A stretch of 64,000 bases of DNA, from contig NZ_BAABIA010000003.1 of NCBI RefSeq assembly GCF_039542385.1, forward strand, positions 124,001 through 188,000, given 5' to 3'. The stretch is from Prosthecobacter algae. Its GTDB lineage: Bacteria > Verrucomicrobiota > Verrucomicrobiia > Verrucomicrobiales > Verrucomicrobiaceae. Each line of letters starts with the position of its first letter. The first letter of the stretch is position 1. The notes under the pieces are model-generated. The model saw nothing but the letters and a program-made list of their open reading frames with translations, was not told where the DNA came from and did not search any database. Position numbers and translations under genes: made by a program. Shown here piece by piece: positions 17,273 through 26,792 of the stretch.

Positions 17273-19819
17273 ATGTCCGATCACCCCCTGCTGCGTCTCC
17301 TGCCTGAATCTCCCGACTGCTCCAATGACGAGCTGCTGGGCCGTTTTCTGGAATACGTCGCCGAGAAAAATCTGGAGCTCTATCCCGCCCAGGAAGAGGC
17401 CATCCTGGAATTGTTTGAGGACAAAAACGTCATCCTCAATACCCCCACCGGCTCTGGCAAATCCCTCGTCGCCACCGCCCTGCATTTCCGCTCCCTAGCA
17501 AAAAGACGCCGCTCCGTTTACACCTGCCCCATCAAGGCCCTGGTGAATGAAAAGTTCCTCGCCCTTTGTCGCGACTTCGGCCCGGAAAACGTCGGCATGG
17601 CCACCGGCGATGCCACGGTCAACCGCCACGCCCCCATCCTCTGCTGCACGGCCGAGATCCTGGCCAACTACGCCCTGCGCGATGGCGAAATGGCCCCCTT
17701 CCATGAAGTCATCATGGATGAGTTCCACTACTACTCCGATCACGAACGCGGCGTGGCCTGGCAGGTGCCGCTGCTCACCATGGGCCGCTCCCGCTTCCTC
17801 CTCATTTCCGCCACCCTCGGCACCACCGATTTCTTCCAGCGCGAGCTCACCCGCCTCACCAAGGCAGAAAGCGTCATCGTTTCTTCCCAAAATCGGCCCG
17901 TGCCACTGGAATTCAGCTACGCACAGACCTCCGTGGATGTCACCCTCCAGGAACTCGTCGAGGCCAAAAAGACACCCGTTTACCTCGTCCATTTCACCCA
18001 AAACGATGCTGCCCAGGCCGCGCAAGATTTGATGAGCCTGAACTTCTGCTCCACCGCAGAAAAGACCTCCATCAAGGAATACCTCGTCGGCGAAAAATTC
18101 ACCAGCCCCTATGGCAAGGAGGTCAAAAAATACCTCCTCCACGGCGTCGGCATTCACCACGCTGGCCTGCTGCCCAAATACCGCATGCTGGTGGAGAAAC
18201 TGGCCCAGCGCGGCCTCCTGAAGGTCATCTGCGGGACCGATACCCTCGGCGTTGGCGTGAATGTCCCCATCCGCACCGTCCTCCTCACCCGCCTCAGCAA
18301 ATACGGCGGCCAAAAGGTCGCCACCCTTTCCGCACGCGACTTTCACCAGATCACCGGCCGCGCCGGGCGGCGGGGTTTTGACGACATCGGCTTCGTCGTC
18401 GCCCAGGCCCCGGAGCACATCATCGAAAACACCAAGATGGAGGCCAAGGCCGCCGGCGATGTGAAGAAGATGCGCAAGATGGTGAAAAAGAAGCCGCCTG
18501 AAGGCTTCGTCGGCTGGAATGAGGACACCTTCAAAAAGCTGCAAACCGCCGCGCCCGAGTCCCTCGTCTCCCGCTTTCAGGTCTCCCACGGCATGCTCCT
18601 CCAGGTGCTCAGCCGTGAGGACGACGGCTGCGCTGCCATGCAGCAGCTCATCGCAGACTCCCACGAATCCACCACGGCGAAAAAGCAGCATCGCCAGCGC
18701 GCCCGGCAGCTTTTCCGTGCCTTGGTCGAGCGCAAAATCATCACCATCATCCCGCCCAAAGACCGCCAGAAACCCGGGCAAAAACTCCGTCTCAATGTCG
18801 AGCTTCAGGATGATTTTTCCCTCAATCAAACGCTGTCCCTCTACCTCATTGATACCCTCGCTCTGATTGACCCGAACTCGCCCAACTACGCGGCAGATGT
18901 ACTGACGCTGTGCGAGTCCATTTTGGAAAATCCAGACCTTATCCTCCGCCGTCAGCTCAGCAAGGTGAAGGACGAAGCCATGGCCGCCATGAAGGAGGAA
19001 GGCCTGCCTTATGAAGAGCGCATCGCCAGGCTGGAGGAGCTGGAATACCCCAAACCCTGCCGCGACTTCATCTACAACACCTTCAATGAATTCGCCTCCC
19101 TGCACCCCTGGGTCGGCCAGGAAAACATCCGCCCCAAAAGCATCGTGCGCGAGATGTTCGAAAACTTCCGCAGCTTTACCGACTACATCCAGGATTACGA
19201 CCTCCACCGCACGGAAGGCGTCCTCCTCCGCCACCTCTCCAGCGTCCACAAGGTCCTCTCACAGACCGTCCCTGAGTCATTCAAAACCGAGCCCGTTCAG
19301 GAAATGGAAGCCTGGCTGGCCGGTGTTCTGCGCGGTACCGACTCCAGCCTGCTGGATGAATGGGAACGCCTGCGCGACCCCAACTGGAAACCCGACGAGG
19401 AAAAACCCGAGCACGAAGAAGCCCCCGACATCACCCGCAACAAGCGCGAATTCATCGCCCTCATTCGCACCGAGATCTTCCGTTTCTTCCGCGGCCTCGT
19501 CATTGAGGATTACCGCCTCGCCATCCATGCCCTCGGCCCTCATGCCGCCCCCTGGACGGCCGACCTCCTCGCCACCACCATGGCCCCCTATTACGACGAG
19601 CACGACCGCATCCTCCTCGACAACGAGGCCCGCAACGGTCGCTACACCTTCCCCGAGCCTGCCGAAGACGGCCAAACCTGGAAAGTCTCCCAGGTCCTCG
19701 TGGATCTCGAAGGCCTCAATGACTGGCAGGCCATCTTCACCGTGGACCTCGCCAAAGCCCGGGAGGACGGCAAACCCTCTCTCAACCTCATTTCCCTCGG
19801 GCCAGTGCATTTGGCCTGA
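17273..19819 (+). CDS. Ski2/Mtr4-like DEAD/DEAH-box helicase with extended C-terminus
   Basis: An 848-residue superfamily 2 helicase. Visible motifs are YPAQEEA (Q-motif-like), Walker A TPTGSGKS at 57-64, DEFH at 149-152, SAT at 179-181, [11 protein letters not shown] and motif [12 protein letters not shown] at about 359-368. The second half is an alpha-helical region like that of bacterial helicases carrying the DUF3516 domain; this match is by recollection of architecture and not certain. The family unwinds RNA or DNA from a 3' tail. The gene is divergent from the Y-family polymerase and shares the intergenic LexA-type site, so it may also respond to DNA damage. A 345-base gap precedes infC. 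Confidence 0.9.
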   Translation: MSDHPLLRLLPESPDCSNDELLGRFLEYVAEKNLELYPAQEEAILELFEDKNVILNTPTGSGKSLVATALHFRSLAKRRRSVYTCPIKALVNEKFLALCRDFGPENVGMATGDATVNRHAPILCCTAEILANYALRDGEMAPFHEVIMDEFHYYSDHERGVAWQVPLLTMGRSRFLLISATLGTTDFFQRELTRLTKAESVIVSSQNRPVPLEFSYAQTSVDVTLQELVEAKKTPVYLVHFTQNDAAQAAQDLMSLNFCSTAEKTSIKEYLVGEKFTSPYGKEVKKYLLHGVGIHHAGLLPKYRMLVEKLAQRGLLKVICGTDTLGVGVNVPIRTVLLTRLSKYGGQKVATLSARDFHQITGRAGRRGFDDIGFVVAQAPEHIIENTKMEAKAAGDVKKMRKMVKKKPPEGFVGWNEDTFKKLQTAAPESLVSRFQVSHGMLLQVLSREDDGCAAMQQLIADSHESTTAKKQHRQRARQLFRALVERKIITIIPPKDRQKPGQKLRLNVELQDDFSLNQTLSLYLIDTLALIDPNSPNYAADVLTLCESILENPDLILRRQLSKVKDEAMAAMKEEGLPYEERIARLEELEYPKPCRDFIYNTFNEFASLHPWVGQENIRPKSIVREMFENFRSFTDYIQDYDLHRTEGVLLRHLSSVHKVLSQTVPESFKTEPVQEMEAWLAGVLRGTDSSLLDEWERLRDPNWKPDEEKPEHEEAPDITRNKREFIALIRTEIFRFFRGLVIEDYRLAIHALGPHAAPWTADLLATTMAPYYDEHDRILLDNEARNGRYTFPEPAEDGQTWKVSQVLVDLEGLNDWQAIFTVDLAKAREDGKPSLNLISLGPVHLA

Positions 19820-20153
19820 AGGCGCGAAACAGACCCGTTTCCGAGGGTGGATTAGCAGACTTTCTCGGAAAACATCTTGCCCAGCGCTAAGAAATTGAGT
19901 ATCTCTGACGTTGTGGGAACCAGATGCGGATTTATCCGCGAATATTGAGCAGCATTCGTCTGCTTTTTTCCCACAAGTTTTTCTTCGCATGATTTGTCTG
20001 AGCCTTTCCTTTGTTAGCCCGCATGACCGGGTTCAGGAAAACTCGTCCATGCTTCCCACCGCCCCCACGGCTCGTTATGTTTGATATGATCCGTGGAGCG
20101 ATATGCAATTTTCAAGGGCGCTCAATCCGTGCCCCCTTGATCCGAACACAACT
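19820..20153. other. Intergenic region upstream of infC
   Basis: No gene is seen. The stretch is less GC-rich than its flanks and probably holds the infC promoter and leader, for example around TTGATATGATCC near 20080-20095. No hairpin with a T-run was found after the helicase stop. Confidence 0.4.
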
Positions 20154-20167
20154 GGAGGTCAGCCATT
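20154..20167 (+). promoter_or_regulatory. infC Shine-Dalgarno and ATT start codon
   Basis: GGAGGT at 20154-20159 is a full Shine-Dalgarno sequence, and five bases later ATT (20165-20167) begins the open frame of IF-3. No ATG occurs in frame upstream of the conserved domain; the first GTG in frame lies inside it. An AUU start is the known autoregulatory device of infC. Confidence 0.85.
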
Positions 20168-21064
20168 AGCAATCCATTCAACAATCTGAGCACCGGCCAA
20201 TTCGGCGCTCGCCCCAATCCAAATCCGACTCCTGCGCAGCCTGCGGCAGGGGCTCCTGCACCTGCTGCCGGAGGCGCGACTGGCGCCCCTGTCAACCGCC
20301 CTGCCGCCCCAGGCGGCTATCAGCCGCGCACCGGCGGCAGCGGCCCTCCATTCAACCGCCCCGGCGGCCGTGGACCTCAGCGCAACAACAGCCGCTACGC
20401 CGACCAAACCCGCGTCAACGAGCGCATTCGTGCGCCCAAAGTCCGCGTCGTGGATGGCATCACCAACCAGCAGTATGGCGTGCTGCCGACCCAGCAGGCC
20501 CTGCGCATGGCCAAGGAACGTGGTCTCGACCTCGTCGAAGTCGCCTCGAATGCTGAACCTCCGGTGTGCAAAATTGTCGATTACGGCAAGTACAAGTACA
20601 TCCAGGAAAAGCACAAGAAGGAAGCCCACAAACACCAGAAGGGCGGCAAGCTGAAGGAACTCAAATTCCGCATCGGCATCGATCCCCACGATTACCTCAT
20701 CAAGATCGTCCACGCGGAAGACTTCCTCGCAGAAGGCAACAAGGTGCGCATCCAGCTCCAGTTCCGTGGTCGCCAGATGGCCCACCAGGAGCTCGGCCAT
20801 GCCCTGGCTGCCAAGATCAAGGCTGACCTGAGCACCATGGGCCATGCCGATCAGGAGCCCAAGATGGCTGGCCGTAACATCAACATGCAGATGAGCCCGC
20901 TGCCTGAACGCCAGCGCCATCGCAAGTTCAAGGTCCACCTCAAGGGTGTCACTGACGAAAAAGACATGCACCAGGGTGACCATGATCCACGTGAAGACAA
21001 ACACGATGAACATGATGAGCATCATGACGATCACGCCAATGGCGACACCCCGGCCCAGGCCTGA
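20165..21064 (+). CDS. infC: Translation initiation factor IF-3 (ATT start)
   Basis: A 299-residue IF-3 when read from the ATT at 20165. The conserved core begins at RVNERIRAPKVRVVDG and includes the LVEVASNAEPPVCKIVDYGKY segment, FRIGIDPHDYLIK and the C-terminal IF3_C block (LQFRGRQMAHQELG, MSPLPERQR). IF-3 keeps 30S subunits free and discriminates against non-AUG starts and wrong initiator tRNA. Two features are unusual: an 80-residue N-terminal extension rich in Pro, Ala and Gly, and a His/Asp-rich tail (DEHDEHHDDH) that could bind metal. Starting at ATT means the factor should repress its own translation. The rpmI-rplT genes that normally follow infC are absent here. Confidence 0.93.
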   Translation: MSNPFNNLSTGQFGARPNPNPTPAQPAAGAPAPAAGGATGAPVNRPAAPGGYQPRTGGSGPPFNRPGGRGPQRNNSRYADQTRVNERIRAPKVRVVDGITNQQYGVLPTQQALRMAKERGLDLVEVASNAEPPVCKIVDYGKYKYIQEKHKKEAHKHQKGGKLKELKFRIGIDPHDYLIKIVHAEDFLAEGNKVRIQLQFRGRQMAHQELGHALAAKIKADLSTMGHADQEPKMAGRNINMQMSPLPERQRHRKFKVHLKGVTDEKDMHQGDHDPREDKHDEHDEHHDDHANGDTPAQA

Positions 21065-21091
21065 TCCCACCTGCTAACCTCCTCCTTACAC

Positions 21092-21120
21092 TTGGCCGTG
21101 GTCTCACCAACCACGGCCAA
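21092..21120 (+). terminator. Hairpin after infC
   Basis: TTGGCCGTGGT (21092-21102) pairs perfectly with ACCACGGCCAA (21110-21120) around a 7-base loop. It is followed by TGTGTGT instead of a pure T-run, so it may be a weak terminator or a processing signal between infC and the HAD gene. Confidence 0.55.
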
Positions 21121-21154
21121 TGTGTGTCAGGACCTCATTCCCGTAAAATCCCCC

Positions 21155-21844
21155 ATGCCCCGACTTCTCCTGTTCGACATTGATGGCACCCTCATGGATA
21201 CCGGTGGCGCAGGCGGTGCTTCCCTTCTGGATGCTGTCGAGGACGTGCTCGGCGTCTCTCGCAGTCAGCTTGCTCCATTGGACCTCGCCGGCGCGACCGA
21301 TGCCGGCGTCGTTCGCAGCCTCTTTTCCCAGACGGGCCACGACCTGCAGGACACTCTTGTGAACCAGTATCTCGCCCGCTACCTCACTCGTCTCCGTGAA
21401 CGCCTGCATCATGACTCCTTCACGGGCCGTCTTCTCCCCGGCGTCGAATCCCTGCTGCTTCAGCTCAGGACGCTGGCCCAGGCCGACCTCGGACTCCTCA
21501 CAGGAAACGTCCGGGAAGGTGCCAACATCAAATTGCAACGCTTTCAGTTAGACTCCTTTTTCCTTGAAGGAGCCTTTGGGGACGACGCCGAGGACCGCAA
21601 TCTCCTCGGCCCCTTCGCCACCCGCCGCATTCAGGCCATCACAGGCCATGAATATGCGCCGGAGGACATTATCGTCATCGGGGACACCCCCAAGGACATC
21701 GCCTGCGCCCGGGCCATCGGCGCACGTTGCCTCGCCGTCGGCACCGGCACTTTTCAGGCTGCCGCACTTGCAGGCCATTCCCCCTGGCAATGCCTCGAAG
21801 ACCTGTCCGAAACCGACCGCATCTGCGATCTCCTCCTCAACTGA
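21155..21844 (+). CDS. HAD-family hydrolase (phosphoglycolate phosphatase-like)
   Basis: A 229-residue protein starting at the ATG at 21155, directly before the HAD motif I FDIDGTLMD (nucleophile Asp8, Asp10). Motif II is seen in LLTGN, and the acidic motif IV as VIGDTPKDIACARAIG near residues 174-190. The cap region between motifs I and II is helical, as in the class I HAD enzymes to which Gph belongs. The likely reaction is removal of phosphate from a small phosphorylated metabolite; phosphoglycolate is a guess. The gene lies 90 bases after infC behind a hairpin, and 17 bases before birA, so it probably forms an operon with birA. Confidence 0.88.
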   Translation: MPRLLLFDIDGTLMDTGGAGGASLLDAVEDVLGVSRSQLAPLDLAGATDAGVVRSLFSQTGHDLQDTLVNQYLARYLTRLRERLHHDSFTGRLLPGVESLLLQLRTLAQADLGLLTGNVREGANIKLQRFQLDSFFLEGAFGDDAEDRNLLGPFATRRIQAITGHEYAPEDIIVIGDTPKDIACARAIGARCLAVGTGTFQAAALAGHSPWQCLEDLSETDRICDLLLN

Positions 21845-21861
21845 TCCTCGTTTGTCCGGCC

Positions 21862-22665
21862 ATGAGTGATCTCGACCCCGACGGCCTGCGCCAGGAATGC
21901 GCTGCCCTTTCCCTACCCTGGCAGGTGCAGGTTGTGGAGGAAATCCCCTCCACCAGCGATGCCCTCCGCGCCGCAGCCCTGCGCGGCGAACCGGCTGACC
22001 TCGTCCTTTTTGCCGAATCCCAGACCGCTGGCCGCGGTCGCCGGGACAACCGCTGGGTCACCCCGCGCGGGCAGGATCTCATGTTTTCCCTGCTCCTGCG
22101 TCCCGAAGCTCCCATCTCCCTCTGGCCCCGCCTCACCACCCTCGCCGCCCTCGCCATCTGCCGCGCCATCGAGGAAGAGCTTCCCTTGCGGCCTCAGATC
22201 AAATGGCCTAACGACATTTACATCAATGGCCTCAAGGTCAGCGGACTCCTGGCCGAAGCCGTCACCGCCCCCGCTGGCATGAGCCTGGTACTCGGCATCG
22301 GCCTGAACGTGAACACCCGCGCGTTTCCCCCTGCCCTCGCAGGCACCGCCACGTCCTTGTTTCAGTCCCTGCCCGCCCACCTACAGATCCGCGAACTGGA
22401 CCGGCAGCCGATCGCCATCCGCCTGCTTCTGGAACTGGCAAACCAGTTCTCCCGCATCTCCACCGACTACGCCGAAGCCGTGGCCGAAGTGCGTGATCGC
22501 AGTTGGCTACTGGGCAAGCAGATCCGCGCCACCGTCGAGGGTCAGGAAATCTACGGCCGCGCCCTTGACCTCAATCAAGAAGGCCACCTCATCCTCGCCC
22601 TTGCCGATGGCAGCCTGCGCACCTTCGCCAGCGCTGAGGGTGTGCGGCAGGTCATCTCCGTTTAA
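21862..22665 (+). CDS. birA: Biotin--[acetyl-CoA-carboxylase] ligase
   Basis: A 267-residue biotin protein ligase from the ATG at 21862. Motifs are STSDAL (30-35), the biotinyl-AMP loop GRGRRDNRW at 57-65, KWPNDI (114-119), GLKVSGLLAEA with the catalytic lysine near 125, and GIGLNVN. The C-terminal beta domain follows. It activates biotin with ATP and attaches it to a lysine of biotin carboxyl carrier protein. It lacks the N-terminal DNA-binding domain of E. coli BirA, so it is a type I ligase that cannot repress biotin genes itself. It is 17 bases behind the HAD gene. Confidence 0.95.
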   Translation: MSDLDPDGLRQECAALSLPWQVQVVEEIPSTSDALRAAALRGEPADLVLFAESQTAGRGRRDNRWVTPRGQDLMFSLLLRPEAPISLWPRLTTLAALAICRAIEEELPLRPQIKWPNDIYINGLKVSGLLAEAVTAPAGMSLVLGIGLNVNTRAFPPALAGTATSLFQSLPAHLQIRELDRQPIAIRLLLELANQFSRISTDYAEAVAEVRDRSWLLGKQIRATVEGQEIYGRALDLNQEGHLILALADGSLRTFASAEGVRQVISV

Positions 22666-22761
22666 CCCCAGGCCCCCTGCTGAAACCAGCAAGAGTCAGC
22701 AGACCAAACGATTCCTGCTGGACACTTCAGGTCCCGCATCGGAGGCTTCGCCTCCATTCCC

Positions 22762-23106
22762 ATGAAGTTTGCCTTTCCGGCTGGCAGCACGGCCCTCCTC
22801 CTCTTTTTCATGGCCTTGGTCACATTGATCAAAGGCTGCTCCCACCAGCGTGAAGCCCTGAGCCACATCCGTTTTAAAGACCCCTCTGATACCGACGCTA
22901 ATATCCGCCAGATCGAAGCTTATTCCGAAGTGATGAGCCAGGGCAACCTCTGGTTCGGCGCTGCCACCTTTCTGCTGTTCCTCGGCTTTGGCTGCCTCTT
23001 GATGAGCCGAATCATGCGTCGGCGCGCCCGGCTGCTGCAGGCATCCAATGCCATCTCGCAGGCGAGTCCAAACCCTCGGCCAGTCAGGCGCAGGCGTCGG
23101 CGCTAG
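22762..23106 (+). CDS. Small two-helix membrane protein, unknown function
   Basis: A 114-residue protein with two predicted membrane helices (about residues 9-25 and 63-82), separated by a polar loop containing DPSDTDANIRQIEAY. The C-terminal tail is strongly basic (RRRARLL and a terminal run of arginines), which places the tail in the cytoplasm under the positive-inside rule. The sequence shows no motif I recognise. It sits between birA and a secreted SGNH hydrolase on the same strand with gaps of about 90 bases. It could be cotranscribed, but nothing ties it functionally to either neighbour. Confidence 0.62.
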   Translation: MKFAFPAGSTALLLFFMALVTLIKGCSHQREALSHIRFKDPSDTDANIRQIEAYSEVMSQGNLWFGAATFLLFLGFGCLLMSRIMRRRARLLQASNAISQASPNPRPVRRRRRR

Positions 23107-23197
23107 TCTCTTTCAATCCAAAGCGACCTGCCTTTATGAAGTTCGCCGCAGACTTTGTGATTGCCTCATGGAAAGACGGCTCTCAAAATCATCAGGC

Positions 23198-23962
23198 ATG
23201 AAATTAACCATCCTTGCCGCCCTCCTCCTCGCTTTCACCGCGCACGCGCAGACCGCCGCCCCAGCCGCCAAGCCCGCAGCACCGGCTGTCAAACTTCCTC
23301 CTCAGGCCCCCGATGTCGCTGCCCCGAAGATGGGGCCCGATGGCAAAGAAAACCCTGGTTTCATCGCCGCGCATGAGCGCTTCCTCAAAATCGCCCAGGA
23401 AGGCAACACCGATCTCCTCTTCCTTGGGGACTCTATCACCGCTGGCTGGGGCAGCCAGAAAGCCATCTGGGACAAGGCCTTCGGTGCCTACAAACCCGCC
23501 AACTTCGGCATCGGTGGCGACCGCACCCAGCACGTCCTTTGGCGCATCACCAATGGCGAGCTTGAGACCATCAAGCCCAAAGCTGTCGTCCTCATGATCG
23601 GCACCAACAACGTCGGTGCAGACAGCGCTGAAGGTATCGCCAAAGGCATCACCGTCATCGTCGAAACCATCCGTGCCAAGCAGCCTCAGGCCAAGATCCT
23701 TCTCCTCGCCGTCTTCCCCCGTGGTGATCGGCCTACCGGCAAACTGGGTGCCTCCAATGACAAGCTGAAGGAAGTGAACAAGATCATCGCCAAGCTCGAC
23801 GATGGCAAAAACATCCACTTCCTCGACATCGGTGACAAATTCCCCCAGCCCGATGGTGCCCTGACCAAGGACGTCATGCCCGACTTCCTTCACCTCTCCT
23901 CCGCCGGTTACCAGATCTGGGCCGATGCCATCACGCCCAAGCTGGCCGAGCTGATGAAGTAA
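23198..23962 (+). CDS. Secreted SGNH/GDSL hydrolase (PAF-acetylhydrolase-like)
   Basis: A 254-residue protein from the ATG at 23198, which opens a clear signal peptide (MKLTILAALLLAFTAHAQ). An alanine/proline-rich linker leads into a GDSL_2 domain: FLGDSITAGW with nucleophile Ser79, NFGIGGDRTQHV (glycine of the oxyanion hole), MIGTNN at 133-138 and DFLHLS with Asp229 and His232. This branch resembles the platelet-activating-factor acetylhydrolase subunit and carbohydrate esterases that deacetylate polysaccharides. In a saccharolytic verrucomicrobium a secreted sugar-ester hydrolase is plausible, but that is inference. A strong terminator follows 19 bases after the stop. Confidence 0.9.
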   Translation: MKLTILAALLLAFTAHAQTAAPAAKPAAPAVKLPPQAPDVAAPKMGPDGKENPGFIAAHERFLKIAQEGNTDLLFLGDSITAGWGSQKAIWDKAFGAYKPANFGIGGDRTQHVLWRITNGELETIKPKAVVLMIGTNNVGADSAEGIAKGITVIVETIRAKQPQAKILLLAVFPRGDRPTGKLGASNDKLKEVNKIIAKLDDGKNIHFLDIGDKFPQPDGALTKDVMPDFLHLSSAGYQIWADAITPKLAELMK

Positions 23963-23980
23963 CAGACTCTGTCTTTCCAA

Positions 23981-24012
23981 AGAGCGCGGAAGCCATTCCG
24001 CGCTCTTTTTGT
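23981..24012 (+). terminator. Rho-independent terminator after SGNH hydrolase
   Basis: AGAGCGCGGA (23981-23990) pairs with TCCGCGCTCT (23997-24006), followed by TTTTTG. The stem is 10 bases and perfect. It separates this unit from the convergent ileS. Confidence 0.92.
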
Positions 24013-24053
24013 TTATGCTGCGGATCACTAGCAGCCTCAATGTTCGAAAGCAA

Positions 24054-26792
24054 TCACCCCACTGCTTCGGCGCAGCGGCCGCAGAGGGTTGGGTGGGCGG
24101 GGTGGGTGCCGACGTCGGGGAGGAGTTTCCAGCAGCGGGCGCATTTGGGGTTGGAGCAGACTTCCACACTTGCGGTTAGGTCGGTGCCTTGGGAGATCTT
24201 CAGGTCGCTGAGGATGAAGAATTCCTGGAGGGTGGCGAGGTCACCGAAGACGGAGTGGTCGAAGCCTTTTTCGGGGAGGGTCAGGGAGACGGTGGCTTCG
24301 AGGTTGGAGCCGATCTTCTTCTCCTGGCGGGCCTTTTCGATGGCCTGCTGGATCACCGCACGGGCCTGCAGGAGCTGGTCCACGGCGGTGGCGGCATCGC
24401 TGGGGGCGAAGGCCGGGTTGGGCTGCGGGAAGACTTCCATGTGCAGGCTGTCTGCGTGGCCCAGATACTCCCAGGCTTCATCGGCGGTGAAGGCCAGGAT
24501 GGGGGCCAGGAGACGGCAGAGGGTCTCGGTGATCTCACGGATGGTGGCCTGGGTGGCACGGCGGCGCGGGCTGTTGGCCGCATCGCAGTACATCCGGTCC
24601 TTGGTGATATCAATGTAGAGGGAGCTGAGGTCGCCCGTGATGAACTGGTTCACCAGGGTGAAGACCTTGCGGAAGTCATAGGCCGCATAGGCATCCACAC
24701 AGTCTTTGGTGAGAGTGTGGAGGCGTTCGAGGATCCAGCGGTCAATGAGGGTGAAATCGGCGGCGGTCGGCGCGAAGTCCTTGGGCTCATCGTGAAGGTT
24801 GCCTAACAAGACGCGTAATGTGTTGCGGATGCGGCGGTAGTTTTCGCTATTCTGCTTGAAGAGGTCTTCGGAGAAAGGCACTTCGTTCTGGTAGTCCACG
24901 CTGGCGACCCAGAGACGCACCATGTCGGCACCGTAGGTGTTGTAGTAGTGGTCGGCCGTCATGGGCTTGGCGCTCTTGCCCGCAGCGCCCTGGTCGCTCT
25001 TGCTGATCTTCTTACCGCTGGTGTCCACGACGAAACCGTGGGTGATGACGCTCTTATAAGGAGCCGCATTGCGGGCGACGATGCTCATCATGAGGCTGCT
25101 CTGGAACCAGCCGCGATGCTGGTCGGTGGCCTCGATGTACATGTCGGCAGGAGCGTGGAGTTCGGGGTGCTGGTCCAGCACGGAGACGTGGCTGCAGCCG
25201 GAGTCAATCCAGACGTCCAGAGTGTCGTTGCCACGCTTCGTATCCGCAGGCAGGCCGACGGCCTCCGCCCACCAGGCGTCATCTTTTTCAAACCAAAGGT
25301 TGGTGCCTTGTTTGGCCACGATGTCGGCCACCTTGCCGATGATGGCGGTGTCCATGATGATGGTGCCATCGGCCTGATAAAAGACAGGCAGCGGCACGCC
25401 CCAGGTACGCTGGCGGCTGATGCACCAGTCTGGGCGGCTTTCCACGGTTCCGTAGATGCGGTTGCGGCCCCAGGCAGGCAGCCAGGCGACCTTGTCAATC
25501 TCCGCCAAAGCGCGGACGCGGATGTCATCGATCTTGATGAAGAACTGCTCAACGGCACGGAAGATGATCGGCGTCTTGGAGCGCCAGCAGTGCGGGTACT
25601 GGTGAACATACTTCTCGTTACCCAGCAGCGCGCCTTTCTCTTCCAGGATGGCGATGATGCCTTCATTGCTCTGGAAGACGTGCTTGCCGACGAACTCAGG
25701 CAGACCGCACTCGGCGGTGTATTTGCCATCGCCATCCACGGGGGAAAGGATTTCCAGGCCATGCTCGCGCCCGGCCTGATAGTCATCCGCACCGTGGCCG
25801 GGGGCGATGTGAACCGCGCCAGTACCGGTGTCATCCGTCACGAAGAGGGTATTGATGACCTTCGACGTGCGAGGCAGGAAGGGATGCTGGGCTTCCGAGC
25901 CGGTGAGGTCCTTACCCTTCAATTTTGTGACTGGCTGGGAGGCATCCAGCTTGAAACCAGTGCTGGCCGAAAAGGCTTCGATGCGAGAGGTGGCGATGGT
26001 GAGGCGCTCGGTACGACCGCTCTCATGAACAAAGGTCCCGTCGGTGTATTCGAACTCTGGATGAAGCGCGATGGCAAGGTTGGCCGGGAGGGTCCAGGGC
26101 GTTGTGGTCCAGATGACCAAGGCCGAGCCATTGGCCAGGGCAAACTTCACGAACACCGCCGGGCTGACTTTCTCCTTGTACTCCACCTCAGCCTCCGCGA
26201 GCGCGGTCTGGGCGCCGTAGCTCCAGAGGACGGGGCGCTTCATGCGATAGACGAGGTTTTGCTCCACGGCCTTGCCAAAGGTGCGCAGGATGCCGGATTC
26301 GTAAACGGGATCGAGGGTGAGGTAAGGGTTCTCCCAGTCGCCAAAGACGCCCAGGCGCTTGAAGCTGTTGCGTTGGATGTCGATGTATTTGCGGGCTTCG
26401 GCCTCGGAACGCTGGCGCACTTCCACCGGGGTCAGGCCAGCGGCCTGTTTGACGACCTTGAACTCGATGGGCAGACCGTGGCAATCCCAGCCAGGAACGA
26501 AGGGGGCGTGGAAACCGGCCATCGTCTTGGACTTCACGATGAGGTCCTTGAGGATCTTGTTCAGCGCGGTGCCCATGTGCACGTCGCCATTGGCGAAGGG
26601 AGGGCCGTCATGCAGGATGAAGGTGGGCTTCCCTTTGCTCTGGGCCTGGATACGCTGGTAGAGCTTGCCTTCCTGCCACTTGGCCAGGCGCTGCGGTTCC
26701 CGGGCGACGAGATCCGCCTTCATCGGGAAGTCGGTCTTCGGCAGGAGGACGGTGTCTTTGTAGTTCTTAGCAGGGGCAGGCTCGGCGCTCAT
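24054..26792 (-). CDS. ileS: Isoleucyl-tRNA synthetase
   Basis: A 912-residue class I synthetase of normal bacterial length. The HIGH motif appears as HMGT at 72-75 within GDVHMGTALNKIL. The editing (CP1) domain carries the WTTTPWTLP segment, and the KMSKS loop is present as KISKS at 595-599. The C-terminal zinc finger has cysteines at 879, 884, 887, 904 and 907. It charges tRNA-Ile with isoleucine and edits misactivated valine. A 400-base G/C-rich leader with hairpin potential precedes it. The stop is about 40 bases from the convergent terminator of the SGNH gene. Zinc-finger type suggests the common bacterial IleRS1. Confidence 0.98.
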   Translation of the reverse strand: MSAEPAPAKNYKDTVLLPKTDFPMKADLVAREPQRLAKWQEGKLYQRIQAQSKGKPTFILHDGPPFANGDVHMGTALNKILKDLIVKSKTMAGFHAPFVPGWDCHGLPIEFKVVKQAAGLTPVEVRQRSEAEARKYIDIQRNSFKRLGVFGDWENPYLTLDPVYESGILRTFGKAVEQNLVYRMKRPVLWSYGAQTALAEAEVEYKEKVSPAVFVKFALANGSALVIWTTTPWTLPANLAIALHPEFEYTDGTFVHESGRTERLTIATSRIEAFSASTGFKLDASQPVTKLKGKDLTGSEAQHPFLPRTSKVINTLFVTDDTGTGAVHIAPGHGADDYQAGREHGLEILSPVDGDGKYTAECGLPEFVGKHVFQSNEGIIAILEEKGALLGNEKYVHQYPHCWRSKTPIIFRAVEQFFIKIDDIRVRALAEIDKVAWLPAWGRNRIYGTVESRPDWCISRQRTWGVPLPVFYQADGTIIMDTAIIGKVADIVAKQGTNLWFEKDDAWWAEAVGLPADTKRGNDTLDVWIDSGCSHVSVLDQHPELHAPADMYIEATDQHRGWFQSSLMMSIVARNAAPYKSVITHGFVVDTSGKKISKSDQGAAGKSAKPMTADHYYNTYGADMVRLWVASVDYQNEVPFSEDLFKQNSENYRRIRNTLRVLLGNLHDEPKDFAPTAADFTLIDRWILERLHTLTKDCVDAYAAYDFRKVFTLVNQFITGDLSSLYIDITKDRMYCDAANSPRRRATQATIREITETLCRLLAPILAFTADEAWEYLGHADSLHMEVFPQPNPAFAPSDAATAVDQLLQARAVIQQAIEKARQEKKIGSNLEATVSLTLPEKGFDHSVFGDLATLQEFFILSDLKISQGTDLTASVEVCSNPKCARCWKLLPDVGTHPAHPTLCGRCAEAVG

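Noticed and set aside
17495-19249. A 584-codon open frame antisense to the helicase
   Set aside because: It is a mirror of the helicase coding frame, Gly/Glu/Asp-rich and without motifs.
20450-21064. IF-3 starting at the GTG at 20450
   Set aside because: This start lies inside the conserved IF-3 domain and would delete RVNERIRAPKVRV; the ATT with GGAGGT at 20165 gives the complete domain.
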